Both the position numbers and the translations under genes were made by a program. A DNA stretch of 52,531 nt from an uncultured Clostridia bacterium (GTDB lineage: Bacteria; Cyanobacteriota; Vampirovibrionia; Gastranaerophilales; Gastranaerophilaceae). Of the stretch, positions 24,692 through 33,071 are shown piece by piece (position 1 is the stretch's first letter; the number at the start of each line of letters is the position of its first letter). The notes beneath the pieces are model-generated. The model was not told the origin of the DNA. It saw nothing but the letters and a program-made list of their open reading frames with translations, and made no database searches. Location: assembly GCA_945946765.1 (NCBI GenBank), contig CAMEWS010000008.1, positions 1 through 52,531 on the forward strand, written 5' to 3'.

Positions 24692-26215
24692 ATGAATTGT
24701 TTATCTTTAATATGGTTGATATTTTTACCTGTAATAGCGGCAATTGTGATAATGTTTCCTGAGTTTTCAAATCATCAGGTGAAGGTAAGAAGGTTTGCAA
24801 AGTGGTTTGCGGGTTTTCATTTTATATATTCTTTGTTGTTTTTGGCTTTTTTTGATTCCGGCTTGTATGGAATGTCTTTTGAAAAAGAACTTACCTTTTT
24901 GGGTGCATCTTGGTTAAAAAGTCTTGGCATAAGTGCCAAATTTGCCGTTGACGGAATTGCGTTGTTAATGGTTGTATTGTCGACTTTTGTAGTGTTTATA
25001 ACTTTGTTTATGAGCAAAATGCATATAAGGTCTAAACACAAATTGTATTATTCAATGGTGTTTCTTTTAGAATCTGCTATTTTGGGTACATTTTGTGCAA
25101 AAGATATGTTTGTGTTCTTTATTTTGTGGGAATTAACTCTTATTCCTCTTTATTTTCTTGTTTCTCAATGGGGGAATTCTGAGGCAAGACGTGCTGTAAT
25201 GAAATTTACTGTTGCTTCGTTTATTACAAATATGTTTTTGTTTTTCGGGATGTTGATTCTTTATTATTACAATTTTGCGATAAGTAATGTGCTTACTGCA
25301 AATATAGAGTCTTTAAATATGGATGAAACGGTTTTTCCGTTGTGGTTTCAGATTTCGGTGTTTGTTTCATTTTTTATCGGTTTTGTGTTGAGAGTTATGC
25401 TTGTGCCTTTTCACAATTGGTACCCCGATATACAAAATAAGGCGGCAACGCCGGTAAATATTTTGATTGCCGGCTTGATTCCGATTACGGGAGTTTATGC
25501 GTTGATTCGTTTTAATATGCAGTTGTTTCCTGAAATTTTTAAAATTTTTGCCCCTGTCTTGCTTGTGTGGGGATTGGTAAATATTGTTTACGGTGCAGCT
25601 CTTTCTTTTGTTCAATACGATATAAAGAAAATGATATCTTATGCAAATATTGTTTCTTTGGGGTTTGTGACGGTCGGACTTGCCTGCTTAAACAAAACAG
25701 GGTTTGATGGTGCTGTGTTTAATGCCGTTGCAGGTGCAATTGTGTTTAGTGCATTGTATTGTGTTATATCAAGCGTTCAGTTTAGGACAAAAACAACTTG
25801 TATTACCGCACTCGGTGGTTTGGGACAGGTTATGCCAAAGTGCATGTATACGGCATTGATTATATGTTTTGGTGCAATAGGTGTGCCCTTTTTAATAATG
25901 TTTACACCACGCTTGATGATTTTAACTGGTGCAATGCTTTCAAATCTTGAACAACAACTTCTTGTAAAAGTTGCTGCAATTATAGGCTTGCTTGTATTGG
26001 TATTGTCTGCCGGATTTATAATGTACTTTTTTTACAAAGTTTTTTGTTCCGTACTTTTGGACAGTTGGAAAAAGATTAAAGATCTTTCTGTTCAAGAAAC
26101 AAGCATACTTGCTTCACTTTGCCTTTTGATTGTATATTTTGGTATAAATCCAATGAGTATAATACAAATATACAGGTCTGTTTCGAGTATAATTTTAGAT
26201 GTATTACAGGTATAA
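24692..26215 (+). CDS. nuoM: NuoM-like antiporter subunit with altered channel residues
   Basis: 507 aa with about 14 hydrophobic helices, full length. The glutamate helix is intact (FILWELTLIPLYFL, Glu144 of E. coli NuoM). Other channel residues differ when aligned by eye: Lys234 is Arg (LRVMLVPFHNWYPD), Lys265 is Ile (IAGLIPITGVYALIR) and Glu407 is Arg (GVPFLIMFTPRLMIL). A proton path of the standard kind is therefore doubtful, although the fold and order are typical of complex I. Confidence 0.85.
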   Translation: MNCLSLIWLIFLPVIAAIVIMFPEFSNHQVKVRRFAKWFAGFHFIYSLLFLAFFDSGLYGMSFEKELTFLGASWLKSLGISAKFAVDGIALLMVVLSTFVVFITLFMSKMHIRSKHKLYYSMVFLLESAILGTFCAKDMFVFFILWELTLIPLYFLVSQWGNSEARRAVMKFTVASFITNMFLFFGMLILYYYNFAISNVLTANIESLNMDETVFPLWFQISVFVSFFIGFVLRVMLVPFHNWYPDIQNKAATPVNILIAGLIPITGVYALIRFNMQLFPEIFKIFAPVLLVWGLVNIVYGAALSFVQYDIKKMISYANIVSLGFVTVGLACLNKTGFDGAVFNAVAGAIVFSALYCVISSVQFRTKTTCITALGGLGQVMPKCMYTALIICFGAIGVPFLIMFTPRLMILTGAMLSNLEQQLLVKVAAIIGLLVLVLSAGFIMYFFYKVFCSVLLDSWKKIKDLSVQETSILASLCLLIVYFGINPMSIIQIYRSVSSIILDVLQV

Positions 26216-26236
26216 AAACGTAGTGGAGCACGATTA

Positions 26237-27679
26237 ATGTCTGAGATAACAGAGGCTTATTTGCCTGAGTTTATAATAACAATATTTATTATTTTTAATT
26301 TAATAGCTTCGCTGTTTTTTAGCACCTACTTGTACAAACTTTCAAAGTGGGTGACTTTGCTTGGTATTGTTCTTGCCATAGCAGCAACTTTTTATTTGCA
26401 AATAGAACCCGAAGCAATTGTTTTTAACGGTGCATTTTTAACCAATATTTATACCGTGTTTTTTAAGATACTAATACTTATTGCAGGCTTTTTTCTTACC
26501 TTGCTTTCAAGAAATATGATTAGAGAAAAGCGTGACAGGGCATTTGAGTATTTCAGCGTGTTTTTGTCGGGAATTCTTTTTGCAATGTGTACGGTAAGCT
26601 CAATAGATTTTGTCAGTCTGTTTGTTTCTCTGGAAGCTTTGGGTTTAAGTTGTTATTTAATGTTGACTTTGAATAAAAAAACTGATGCTAAACAGCTTAC
26701 ATTCGGTTATCTTGTGCAAAATGCGGTTGTATCCACATTGTTTTTAGCGGGGTTGTCGTTTATATACGGAATCAGTGCACAATTTAGTTTTGAAAACATA
26801 AGCTTGTTTTTTGTGAATTCAGGCATGACATCAGGGCAGCCTCACGTTCTTTTGACTTTTTCGTTAATACTTATAATCTGTACGATTTTGTTTAAACTCG
26901 GGCTTGTTCCTTTTTCAAGCTGGCTTCCCGATACATTTGAAGGAGCAAGTTATCCTATAGGCGCATATATGTCATCTATCCCTGTTCTTGCAGGGTTTGG
27001 CATATTGTCGAGAATTTTGATGACCTTTTTACCGTATACAGTAACAATGAAAATAATACTTGCGAGCATTGCCGTTATTACAATTATATTTGGCTCATTG
27101 TCTGCAATTAGGCAAGATAGCCTAAAAAGGTTAATGGCATACTCTATGAGTGTTAATTCAGGTATCGTATTGTTAGGTTTGTGCGTATTTTCGGTTTACA
27201 GCTTGTCTGGAGTTTTGTTTTATCTGTTTTGTTATTTGTTTGCAAATATCGGTGCTTGGGCTGCAGTAATTTTGCTTTACAACTCATCAAAATTAGAAAA
27301 TATAAATGATTTAAAAGGTTTGATTTACCACAGACCATACTATGTAATAGCATTTACGGTTGTTTTAATTGCTCTTGCCGGACTTGCTCCCACAAGCGGA
27401 TTTGTTGCAAAGATGTATATTTTTTCTGCGGTAGCACGTTCGGGATTTATATTTTTACCGTTTTTACTTTTGGCAATGTTGGCTTCCGTAATTATGATTT
27501 ATGGCTATTGGCGTATAATAAGAGCAATGTTTCGACGGGTAGAAACAAATATTGAAATTGATAACAGAGTTATCTCGTCAAAATTCATTTTATATGCCTG
27601 TGCATTTGCTACTGTTTTTATTTTTCTGTTTGCTGACAGATTGGTTCGATTGTGCCAGTTAGTTGCTTATTATATGTAA
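26237..27679 (+). CDS. nuoN: NuoN-like antiporter subunit
   Basis: 480 aa with about 14 helices. The glutamate in LFVSLEALGLSCY is kept, as are the Lys in FKLGLVPFSSWLPD (Lys217 of E. coli) and in TSGFVAKMYIFSAV (Lys395). The Lys247 position is Val (SSIPVLAGFGILSR). It is the last gene of the operon and ends at a strong terminator. No nuoA-D, H or I genes lie in this window; NuoE/F-type subunits occur only in the hydrogenase operon at 30587. Whether a whole complex exists cannot be told from this window. Confidence 0.85.
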   Translation: MSEITEAYLPEFIITIFIIFNLIASLFFSTYLYKLSKWVTLLGIVLAIAATFYLQIEPEAIVFNGAFLTNIYTVFFKILILIAGFFLTLLSRNMIREKRDRAFEYFSVFLSGILFAMCTVSSIDFVSLFVSLEALGLSCYLMLTLNKKTDAKQLTFGYLVQNAVVSTLFLAGLSFIYGISAQFSFENISLFFVNSGMTSGQPHVLLTFSLILIICTILFKLGLVPFSSWLPDTFEGASYPIGAYMSSIPVLAGFGILSRILMTFLPYTVTMKIILASIAVITIIFGSLSAIRQDSLKRLMAYSMSVNSGIVLLGLCVFSVYSLSGVLFYLFCYLFANIGAWAAVILLYNSSKLENINDLKGLIYHRPYYVIAFTVVLIALAGLAPTSGFVAKMYIFSAVARSGFIFLPFLLLAMLASVIMIYGYWRIIRAMFRRVETNIEIDNRVISSKFILYACAFATVFIFLFADRLVRLCQLVAYYM

Positions 27680-27712
27680 AAATACCACCATGATAATAAG
27701 GTGGTATTTTGT
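27679..27712 (+). terminator. Terminator of the nuoJKLMN operon
   Basis: aataccacc (27681-27689) pairs with ggtggtatt (27700-27708) around a 10-nt loop, followed by ttgtattttt. The 9-bp stem begins 1 nt after the nuoN stop codon. Confidence 0.85.
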
Positions 27713-27886
27713 ATTTTTTAATGCAGTAAATCTCAGAAATATTCCTTCGATATTACTAATGTATCATTCATATACCGGAAATTAAAAGGCATTTAGGATA
27801 TTGTGTAGATATTGTTACAAATATGATGTAAAAGTTCTGATTTTTAATACAGATACAATATTTTACTTGTGTGTTAATATAGCATT

Positions 27887-29263
27887 ATGGCTAAACTTAA
27901 AACAAAATGGATTTGTCAAAATTGTGGATATGAAACCGCAAAATATTTGGGCAAATGTCCCGATTGCGGGAAATGGGGCACGCTTGTCGAGGAGGTCTTT
28001 GAAACTTCGTCATCTTCTCAAAATTCAAAAACCATTCTAAATGATACTGCTCCTTGCCTTATTAACGATATTGAAATTGATAATTCCATACGGTTTACAA
28101 CCGGCATAGAAGAATTTGACAGAGTTTTGGGCGGAGGCTTGGTGCAAGGGTCTATTGTTTTGTTGGCAGGCGATCCCGGAATCGGAAAATCAACAATTCT
28201 TTTGCAGACTGGTAAAACCATTACAAAAGACGGAAGAAAAGCGTTATATGTTTCTGCGGAAGAATCCGCCTCGCAAATAAAATTAAGAGCACAAAGGCTG
28301 GGTGTAAATTCAGATTCTTTGTATATATATTCTCAAACAAGTTTTGAGGCAATAAAAAAGCAGATAGAAGAAATTAAACCCGAAATCCTTATTGTTGACA
28401 GTATTCAGGCGGTTTATACGGATAATGTGTCAAGTTCTCCCGGAAGTGTTTCTCAAATCCGAGAATGTACAAATATCCTTATGGATATTGCTAAAAATAA
28501 AAATATAACAGTGGTTGTGATTGGGCACGTTACAAAAGAAGGCAGTATTGCAGGTCCGAAAATTCTTGAACACATGGTAGATACTGTTATTTATTTTGAA
28601 GGTGACAGATATAAATCTTACAGGCTTTTGAGATGTATGAAAAACCGTTTTGGTACAACAAATGAAGTCGGTGTGTTTAATATGTGTGATGACGGTTTGC
28701 ATGAAATTTCCAATCCGAGTGAAATGTTTTTGGATGAACGCACGGGAAACAATACCCCGGGAAGTGTTATTATTGCTACAAACGAAGGTACCCGTCCGTT
28801 GTTGATAGAGATTCAAGCCCTTGTCGGAACAACGCCTTATCCCTCACCAAGAAGGGTTTCTAATGGGATTGATTATAACAGACTGCTTCAAATTCTTGCA
28901 GTGCTTGAAAAAAGAATTGGTTTGAACCTCAGTAAACAGGATGTTTATGTAAACGTTATTGGCGGTATTGAACTTGATGAACCCGCAGCGGACTTGGGAG
29001 TTGCATTGGCTGTTGCTACTTGTGCCAGAGATGTCTGTGTAAGTGCAGATACGGTAATTGTGGGTGAAATTGGCTTGTCGGGTGAGATAAGAGCGGTGAA
29101 TAACCTTGATAAGCGTATTAGAGAAGCAGAAAAATTAGGGTTTAAAAAAATTATTGTGCCGTCTGCCAATAATGTAAAAAAAGAGGAGTTTAAACAAATA
29201 AATATTGTTGAAGTTCACAGGCTTACGGATGCAATTACTTCTTGTTTAAACAAAGAAAATTAA
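27887..29263 (+). CDS. radA: DNA repair protein RadA/Sms
   Basis: Promotes branch migration during recombination repair. An N-terminal C4 zinc motif (CQNCGYETAKYLGKCPDC) precedes the RecA-like ATPase with Walker A GDPGIGKST, the RadA signature KNRFG (CMKNRFGTTNE) and a C-terminal Lon-like domain (VYVNVIGGIELDEPAADLGV). The 458-aa length is normal. No clear ribosome binding site precedes the ATG (ttaatatagcattATG). It stands alone between two terminator or leader regions. Confidence 0.95.
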   Translation: MAKLKTKWICQNCGYETAKYLGKCPDCGKWGTLVEEVFETSSSSQNSKTILNDTAPCLINDIEIDNSIRFTTGIEEFDRVLGGGLVQGSIVLLAGDPGIGKSTILLQTGKTITKDGRKALYVSAEESASQIKLRAQRLGVNSDSLYIYSQTSFEAIKKQIEEIKPEILIVDSIQAVYTDNVSSSPGSVSQIRECTNILMDIAKNKNITVVVIGHVTKEGSIAGPKILEHMVDTVIYFEGDRYKSYRLLRCMKNRFGTTNEVGVFNMCDDGLHEISNPSEMFLDERTGNNTPGSVIIATNEGTRPLLIEIQALVGTTPYPSPRRVSNGIDYNRLLQILAVLEKRIGLNLSKQDVYVNVIGGIELDEPAADLGVALAVATCARDVCVSADTVIVGEIGLSGEIRAVNNLDKRIREAEKLGFKKIIVPSANNVKKEEFKQINIVEVHRLTDAITSCLNKEN

Positions 29264-29336
29264 TAATTGCATATAGGCATTTGTCAAAATTTTTTATATC
29301 AATTAATGCCATTTTACTAATTTCATCTATATATAC

Positions 29337-29454
29337 GATTACCAATATTTCTTTATAAGTAGAATGTTAATATACACCATCACTATAAGGTGAGGCAGAT
29401 TTGTTATTTTTGATTAACAACTGTGAGGTTTATTAGGGGAAATCGTTGGTAATC
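29337..29454. promoter_or_regulatory. Long-range inverted repeat in the sigma-factor leader
   Basis: GATTACCAA (29337-29345) and TTGGTAATC (29446-29454) are perfect 9-bp complements 100 nt apart. The second arm ends 7 nt before the start codon of the sigma-factor gene. AGGGGA (29435-29440) is the only Shine-Dalgarno-like sequence and is 21 nt from that ATG, just beside the stem. Confidence 0.4.
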
Positions 29455-29461
29455 AACACAA

Positions 29462-30286
29462 ATGAGTGAAGAATTAGAATACAGTTCTTATAGCAATATA
29501 AAAAGACTTTCCGATGAAGAGCTTGAGTCACTTTGGCTTGAGTACCTTGCGGATAAGTCTAAAAAGGTGTTGAGAGATAAGCTTATTGTTCAATATATTT
29601 ATCTTACAAGATATGTTATCGGGCGTATAAAAATGAATCTTCCTGCAACTTTTACCGTTGAAGATATTACAAGCTACGGTGTGGAAGGTCTTATTGATGC
29701 AATTGAAAAGTATACCCCTGATAAAGGCGCAAGGTTTGAAACTTATGCTTTGATGAGGATTCGTGGTGCGATTATTGATAAAATTCGTTCTCAAGATTGG
29801 ATACCTCGTTCTACAAGAAGAAAAATTAAAGAAATTAAGACAGTTGCTGAAAATCTTAAACAACAGCTTGGGCGTGCTGCTACAACTACTGAACTTGCAA
29901 ATGCAATGAATATGGAAAAAGAAAAAATAGAAGCACTGCTTGCGGAAGAAATGCAAGTTGGCTCTATTTACGATAAGAAGGGCACTTCTGATGAAAGCGT
30001 TGAAATTATTGACACAATTCAGGATGAAAATTCCAAAAATCCATTGGAACAGCTTGTAGACAAAGATGTTAAACATGAATTGCAAGTTGCATTAAAGCGT
30101 CTCCCTGAGCGTGAAAGAATGATAATGGTACTTTATTATCACGAAAACATGACGTTAAAAGATATCGGAGAGGCAATTAATGTTTCAGAATCAAGAGTTT
30201 GCCAACTTCATGCACAAGCAATTATGAAACTTAAAAACATATTAAGTTCTAACAGATCAGACAGATTGAAAAAAAGTATCGTTTAA
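29462..30286 (+). CDS. FliA/WhiG-type sigma factor
   Basis: 274 aa. Region 2 is clear (LIVQYIYLTRYVIGRI, then GARFETYALMRIRGAIIDKI), followed by the FliA/WhiG-typical SQDWIPRSTRRKIKEI, region 3 (GRAATTTELANAMNMEKEKI) and region 4 with a helix-turn-helix (MTLKDIGEAINVSESRVCQL). Sigma-28-type factors drive late flagellar and chemotaxis genes; a flagellin gene lies 6 kb away. A SigB/F-type stress or developmental role is the alternative. No anti-sigma gene is adjacent. Translation may be governed by the inverted repeat that reaches the start codon. Confidence 0.85.
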   Translation: MSEELEYSSYSNIKRLSDEELESLWLEYLADKSKKVLRDKLIVQYIYLTRYVIGRIKMNLPATFTVEDITSYGVEGLIDAIEKYTPDKGARFETYALMRIRGAIIDKIRSQDWIPRSTRRKIKEIKTVAENLKQQLGRAATTTELANAMNMEKEKIEALLAEEMQVGSIYDKKGTSDESVEIIDTIQDENSKNPLEQLVDKDVKHELQVALKRLPERERMIMVLYYHENMTLKDIGEAINVSESRVCQLHAQAIMKLKNILSSNRSDRLKKSIV

Positions 30287-30431
30287 TTGATAGAAACTCA
30301 ACTAATCAAATGTATCATTTAGTTAGAGGACTGTTTGTGAAGTTGTTTGTGATATCGTGATTTTGTGCTAATATATTGTTAGCATTTGTTGTGAATAAAG
30401 CCTAAGGCGGATAAGCTTGTATTAATCGAAA

Positions 30432-30537
30432 GTGACCCCTTGGACTTGTTGACGGACTGAACTTTACATAATAGTTAAAAATACAGGTTTGCCGGTCGCA
30501 TCGGTTCAATCATAGTTCGGTATCAGTTGACAATATA
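30432..30537 (+). repeat. Dispersed module GTGACCCC to CAGTTGACAATAT
   Basis: Same ends as 18137-18234: gtgacccc at 30432, then acttgttg, and tcagttgacaatat ending at 30536. The inside differs. It stops about 50 bp before the hydC start. The interval 30287-30586 otherwise holds a TGCTAA/TTAGCA inverted repeat near 30367 and no gene. TTGACA at its end has no well-spaced -10. Confidence 0.6.
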
Positions 30538-30586
30538 AAAAACACGATTTTGGTCTAATATTATTTTGTGAAAAGGAGAGTAATAA

Positions 30587-31087
30587 ATGAGCTCACAGAC
30601 TCACGCAGGACTTGACTACTCAAAGGTTGATGAAATTTTGGCATCTTATGAGTACAAAAAGTCTAATTTGATTGCAATTTTGCAAAAAGTACAAGAAGTG
30701 TTCCGTTATTTGCCGTTAGATGTGATGACATATATAGGGACAAAAATTGAAGGTTTGTCACCTGCAACAGTATACGGTGTTGCAACTTTTTATGCGCAAT
30801 TCAGTTTGCAGCCCAAAGGTAAATACGAAGTTAAAGTTTGTGACGGTACGGCTTGTCACGTTAGAGGCTCAATGCCCGTATTAAACGCTATTCACAAATG
30901 TTTAGATTTAAAAGACGGTAAATTTACAACAGAAGACGGCTTGTTCTCCGTTGAAACAGTAAGCTGTCTGGGTGCTTGCGGTCTTGCTCCCGTTGTGGTG
31001 GTTAACGGTACTGTTTATCCGCAAATGACTGCAGATGCAATTAAAACAGTAATAGAAACAATCATGGGCGAAGAAAGGGGCAACTAA
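30587..31087 (+). CDS. hydC: Electron-bifurcating hydrogenase subunit HydC (NuoE-like)
   Basis: 166 aa. An N-terminal helical domain precedes a thioredoxin-like [2Fe-2S] fold with ligands Cys-x4-Cys (VCDGTACHVRG) and Cys-x3-Cys (VSCLGACGLAP). Together with HydB and HydA it makes the trimeric NADH/ferredoxin-dependent [FeFe] hydrogenase; HydC carries electrons between the clusters. It overlaps hydB by 1 nt (TAATG). The upstream repeat module may carry regulatory sequence. Well-formed ribosome binding site: AAAGGAG, 9 nt before the ATG. Confidence 0.95.
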   Translation: MSSQTHAGLDYSKVDEILASYEYKKSNLIAILQKVQEVFRYLPLDVMTYIGTKIEGLSPATVYGVATFYAQFSLQPKGKYEVKVCDGTACHVRGSMPVLNAIHKCLDLKDGKFTTEDGLFSVETVSCLGACGLAPVVVVNGTVYPQMTADAIKTVIETIMGEERGN

Positions 31088-32943
31088 TGACTACAACTTT
31101 AATAAACATAAAAGCCGAACAAGAAAGAGTCAAAGAGCAAATTAAGGCACAAGGCTTGCGTGTTCTTGTTTGTGCGGGTACAGGCTGCGTTGCCAACGGC
31201 TCGTTAAAGGTTATAGAAAAGTTTAAAGAACTGGGTGTTAATGTACGTCCAATGACTCAACAAGATAAAGTGACAATTGTTCCTACAGGTTGTCACGGTT
31301 TTTGCGAACAAGGTGTTCTTGTTGTAATTCCCGATTTGGATGTTACATACGTAAGAGTAAAACTCGAAGATGTAGAAGAAATTGTTGAAAGCCATATTAA
31401 AGAAGGCAAACCTGTTGAAAGACTTCTTTATGTTGACCCCAAAACTCAAGAACACGTTTTTAAAAACGAAGAAATCAATTTTTACGCAAAACAAACAAGA
31501 ACAACTCTTGCAAATTGCGGCGAAATAAATGCGGAATCTTTAGATGAAGCACTTGCTGTCGGAGCTTATGAAGCTTTGCACAAAGTTTTGGAAAAAGGCG
31601 ATTCAGATTGGGTTATTGAAGAAATTACCCGTTCAGGACTTCGTGGCAGAGGCGGCGGTGGTTTCCCGACAGGTATGAAGTGGAAATTCACTGCAGCCAA
31701 CAAAGGCGGAAAAAGCTACGTTGTTTGTAACGGTGATGAAGGCGACCCCGGTGCATTTATGGATAGAAGTGTTATGGAGGGTGACCCCCACAAACTTCTT
31801 GAAGGTATGGCTATTGCAGGTTATGCAATCGGTGCGGATGAAGCTTATATCTATGTAAGAGCCGAATATCCGCTTGCTATTCACCGTTTGAGAGTGGCTA
31901 TTAAAGAAGCCGAAGAAAGAGGTTATCTCGGTAAAAATATAATGGGCTCGGATTTCAATTTTGAAATTCATATTAAAGAAGGTGCAGGCGCATTTGTTTG
32001 CGGTGAAGAAACAGCTCTTATTGCATCTATTGAAGGTGAAAGAGGTATGCCCAGACCAAAACCGCCGTTCCCTGCAAATAAAGGTTTGTTTGGCAGACCT
32101 ACATTGATTAACAACGTAGAAACACTTGCCAATGTTGCTCCTATTATACTCAAAGGCGCAGATTGGTTCAGCTCTATGGGTACGGAAAAATCAAAAGGTA
32201 CAAAAACTTTTGCTTTGACAGGCGAAGTTAACAACACAGGTCTTATCGAAGTACCTATGGGTACAACTTTAAGAGAAATTGTATTCGATATTGGTGGCGG
32301 TATAAGAGGCGGCAAGAAGTTTAAAGCCGTACAAATAGGCGGCCCGTCAGGCGGTTGTTTGACCGAAGAACACCTTGATTTGCCTATGGATTACGACAAC
32401 CTTATTGCCGCAGGAGCAATGGTAGGTTCAGGCGGTCTTGTTGTTATGAATGAAGACACCTGTATTGTTGAAGTAGCAAGATTCTTTATGAACTTTACAC
32501 AAAACGAATCTTGCGGAAAATGTGTACCTTGCCGTGAAGGTACAAAAAATATGTTGAAAATATTGGAAAGAATCGTTAAAGGCAAGGGTGAAATGAAAGA
32601 TATTGAAACCCTTGAAGAACTTGCCACTGCAGTAAAAGACGGTTCTTTGTGCGGCTTGGGTAAAACCGCTCCAAACCCTGTTTTATCAACATTAAAATAC
32701 TTTAAAGATGAGTATATCGCTCATATTAAGGATAAAAAATGTCCTGCAGGGGTTTGTGAAGCTATGAAAACAATTACAATTGATGCAGAGCTTTGCAAAG
32801 GTTGTACAAAATGTGCAAGAACTTGCCCTGTCGGTGCAATCGAAGGCACTGTGAAAAACCCGCACCACATTGACCAATCAAAATGTATCAAGTGCGGTGC
32901 GTGTGCAAGTGCTTGTCCGTTTAAGGCTATTAAACAGTCTTGA
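31087..32943 (+). CDS. hydB: Electron-bifurcating hydrogenase subunit HydB (NuoF-like)
   Basis: 618 aa in the order expected: an N-terminal [2Fe-2S] thioredoxin-like domain (VCAGTGCVANGS, PTGCHGFCEQG), the FMN/NADH-binding NuoF core (LRGRGGGGFPTGMKW, YVVCNGDEGDPGAF), the NuoF [4Fe-4S] (SCGKCVPCREGTKNM) and two C-terminal [4Fe-4S] motifs (CKGCTKCARTCPV, CIKCGACASACPF). FMN is the site of flavin-based electron bifurcation, joining NADH and reduced ferredoxin to H2. hydA follows after a 128-bp gap with two hairpins. Confidence 0.95.
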   Translation: MTTTLINIKAEQERVKEQIKAQGLRVLVCAGTGCVANGSLKVIEKFKELGVNVRPMTQQDKVTIVPTGCHGFCEQGVLVVIPDLDVTYVRVKLEDVEEIVESHIKEGKPVERLLYVDPKTQEHVFKNEEINFYAKQTRTTLANCGEINAESLDEALAVGAYEALHKVLEKGDSDWVIEEITRSGLRGRGGGGFPTGMKWKFTAANKGGKSYVVCNGDEGDPGAFMDRSVMEGDPHKLLEGMAIAGYAIGADEAYIYVRAEYPLAIHRLRVAIKEAEERGYLGKNIMGSDFNFEIHIKEGAGAFVCGEETALIASIEGERGMPRPKPPFPANKGLFGRPTLINNVETLANVAPIILKGADWFSSMGTEKSKGTKTFALTGEVNNTGLIEVPMGTTLREIVFDIGGGIRGGKKFKAVQIGGPSGGCLTEEHLDLPMDYDNLIAAGAMVGSGGLVVMNEDTCIVEVARFFMNFTQNESCGKCVPCREGTKNMLKILERIVKGKGEMKDIETLEELATAVKDGSLCGLGKTAPNPVLSTLKYFKDEYIAHIKDKKCPAGVCEAMKTITIDAELCKGCTKCARTCPVGAIEGTVKNPHHIDQSKCIKCGACASACPFKAIKQS

Positions 32944-32965
32944 TATTGACCGACAATGCCAAAGC

Positions 32966-33040
32966 CCCTGAAGCGAGTTCAGGGTGACATCAAAATTTAA
33001 CTGTAATTTCGAATTTGTTTCGGAATCCCCGTGAAACGGG
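32966..33040 (+). repeat. Two hairpins between hydB and hydA
   Basis: CCCTGAA (32966-32972), loop GCGAG, TTCAGGG (32978-32984); then CCCGT-GAA-ACGGG (33028-33040), with TTCGAATTTGTTTCGGAA between. Neither stem has a T-run, so both look like extragenic palindromes or mRNA-processing structures rather than terminators. Confidence 0.6.
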
Positions 33041-33071
33041 TCAATAATTAAAATTAATAAAGGAAAACAAT

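Noticed and set aside
29528-30085. 185-aa open frame opposite the sigma-factor gene
   Set aside because: It mirrors the coding frame of a clear sigma factor and has a Phe/Cys/Asn-rich composition typical of antisense shadows.
30527-30532. TTGACA at the end of the dispersed module as the -35 of the hydC promoter
   Set aside because: The nearest -10-like TAATAT is 23 bp away, and the equivalent copy before nfeD has only 11 bp to a possible -10. The spacing is inconsistent between copies.
32966-33040. Terminator between hydB and hydA
   Set aside because: Neither hairpin is followed by a T-run, and the two subunits are needed in one complex.
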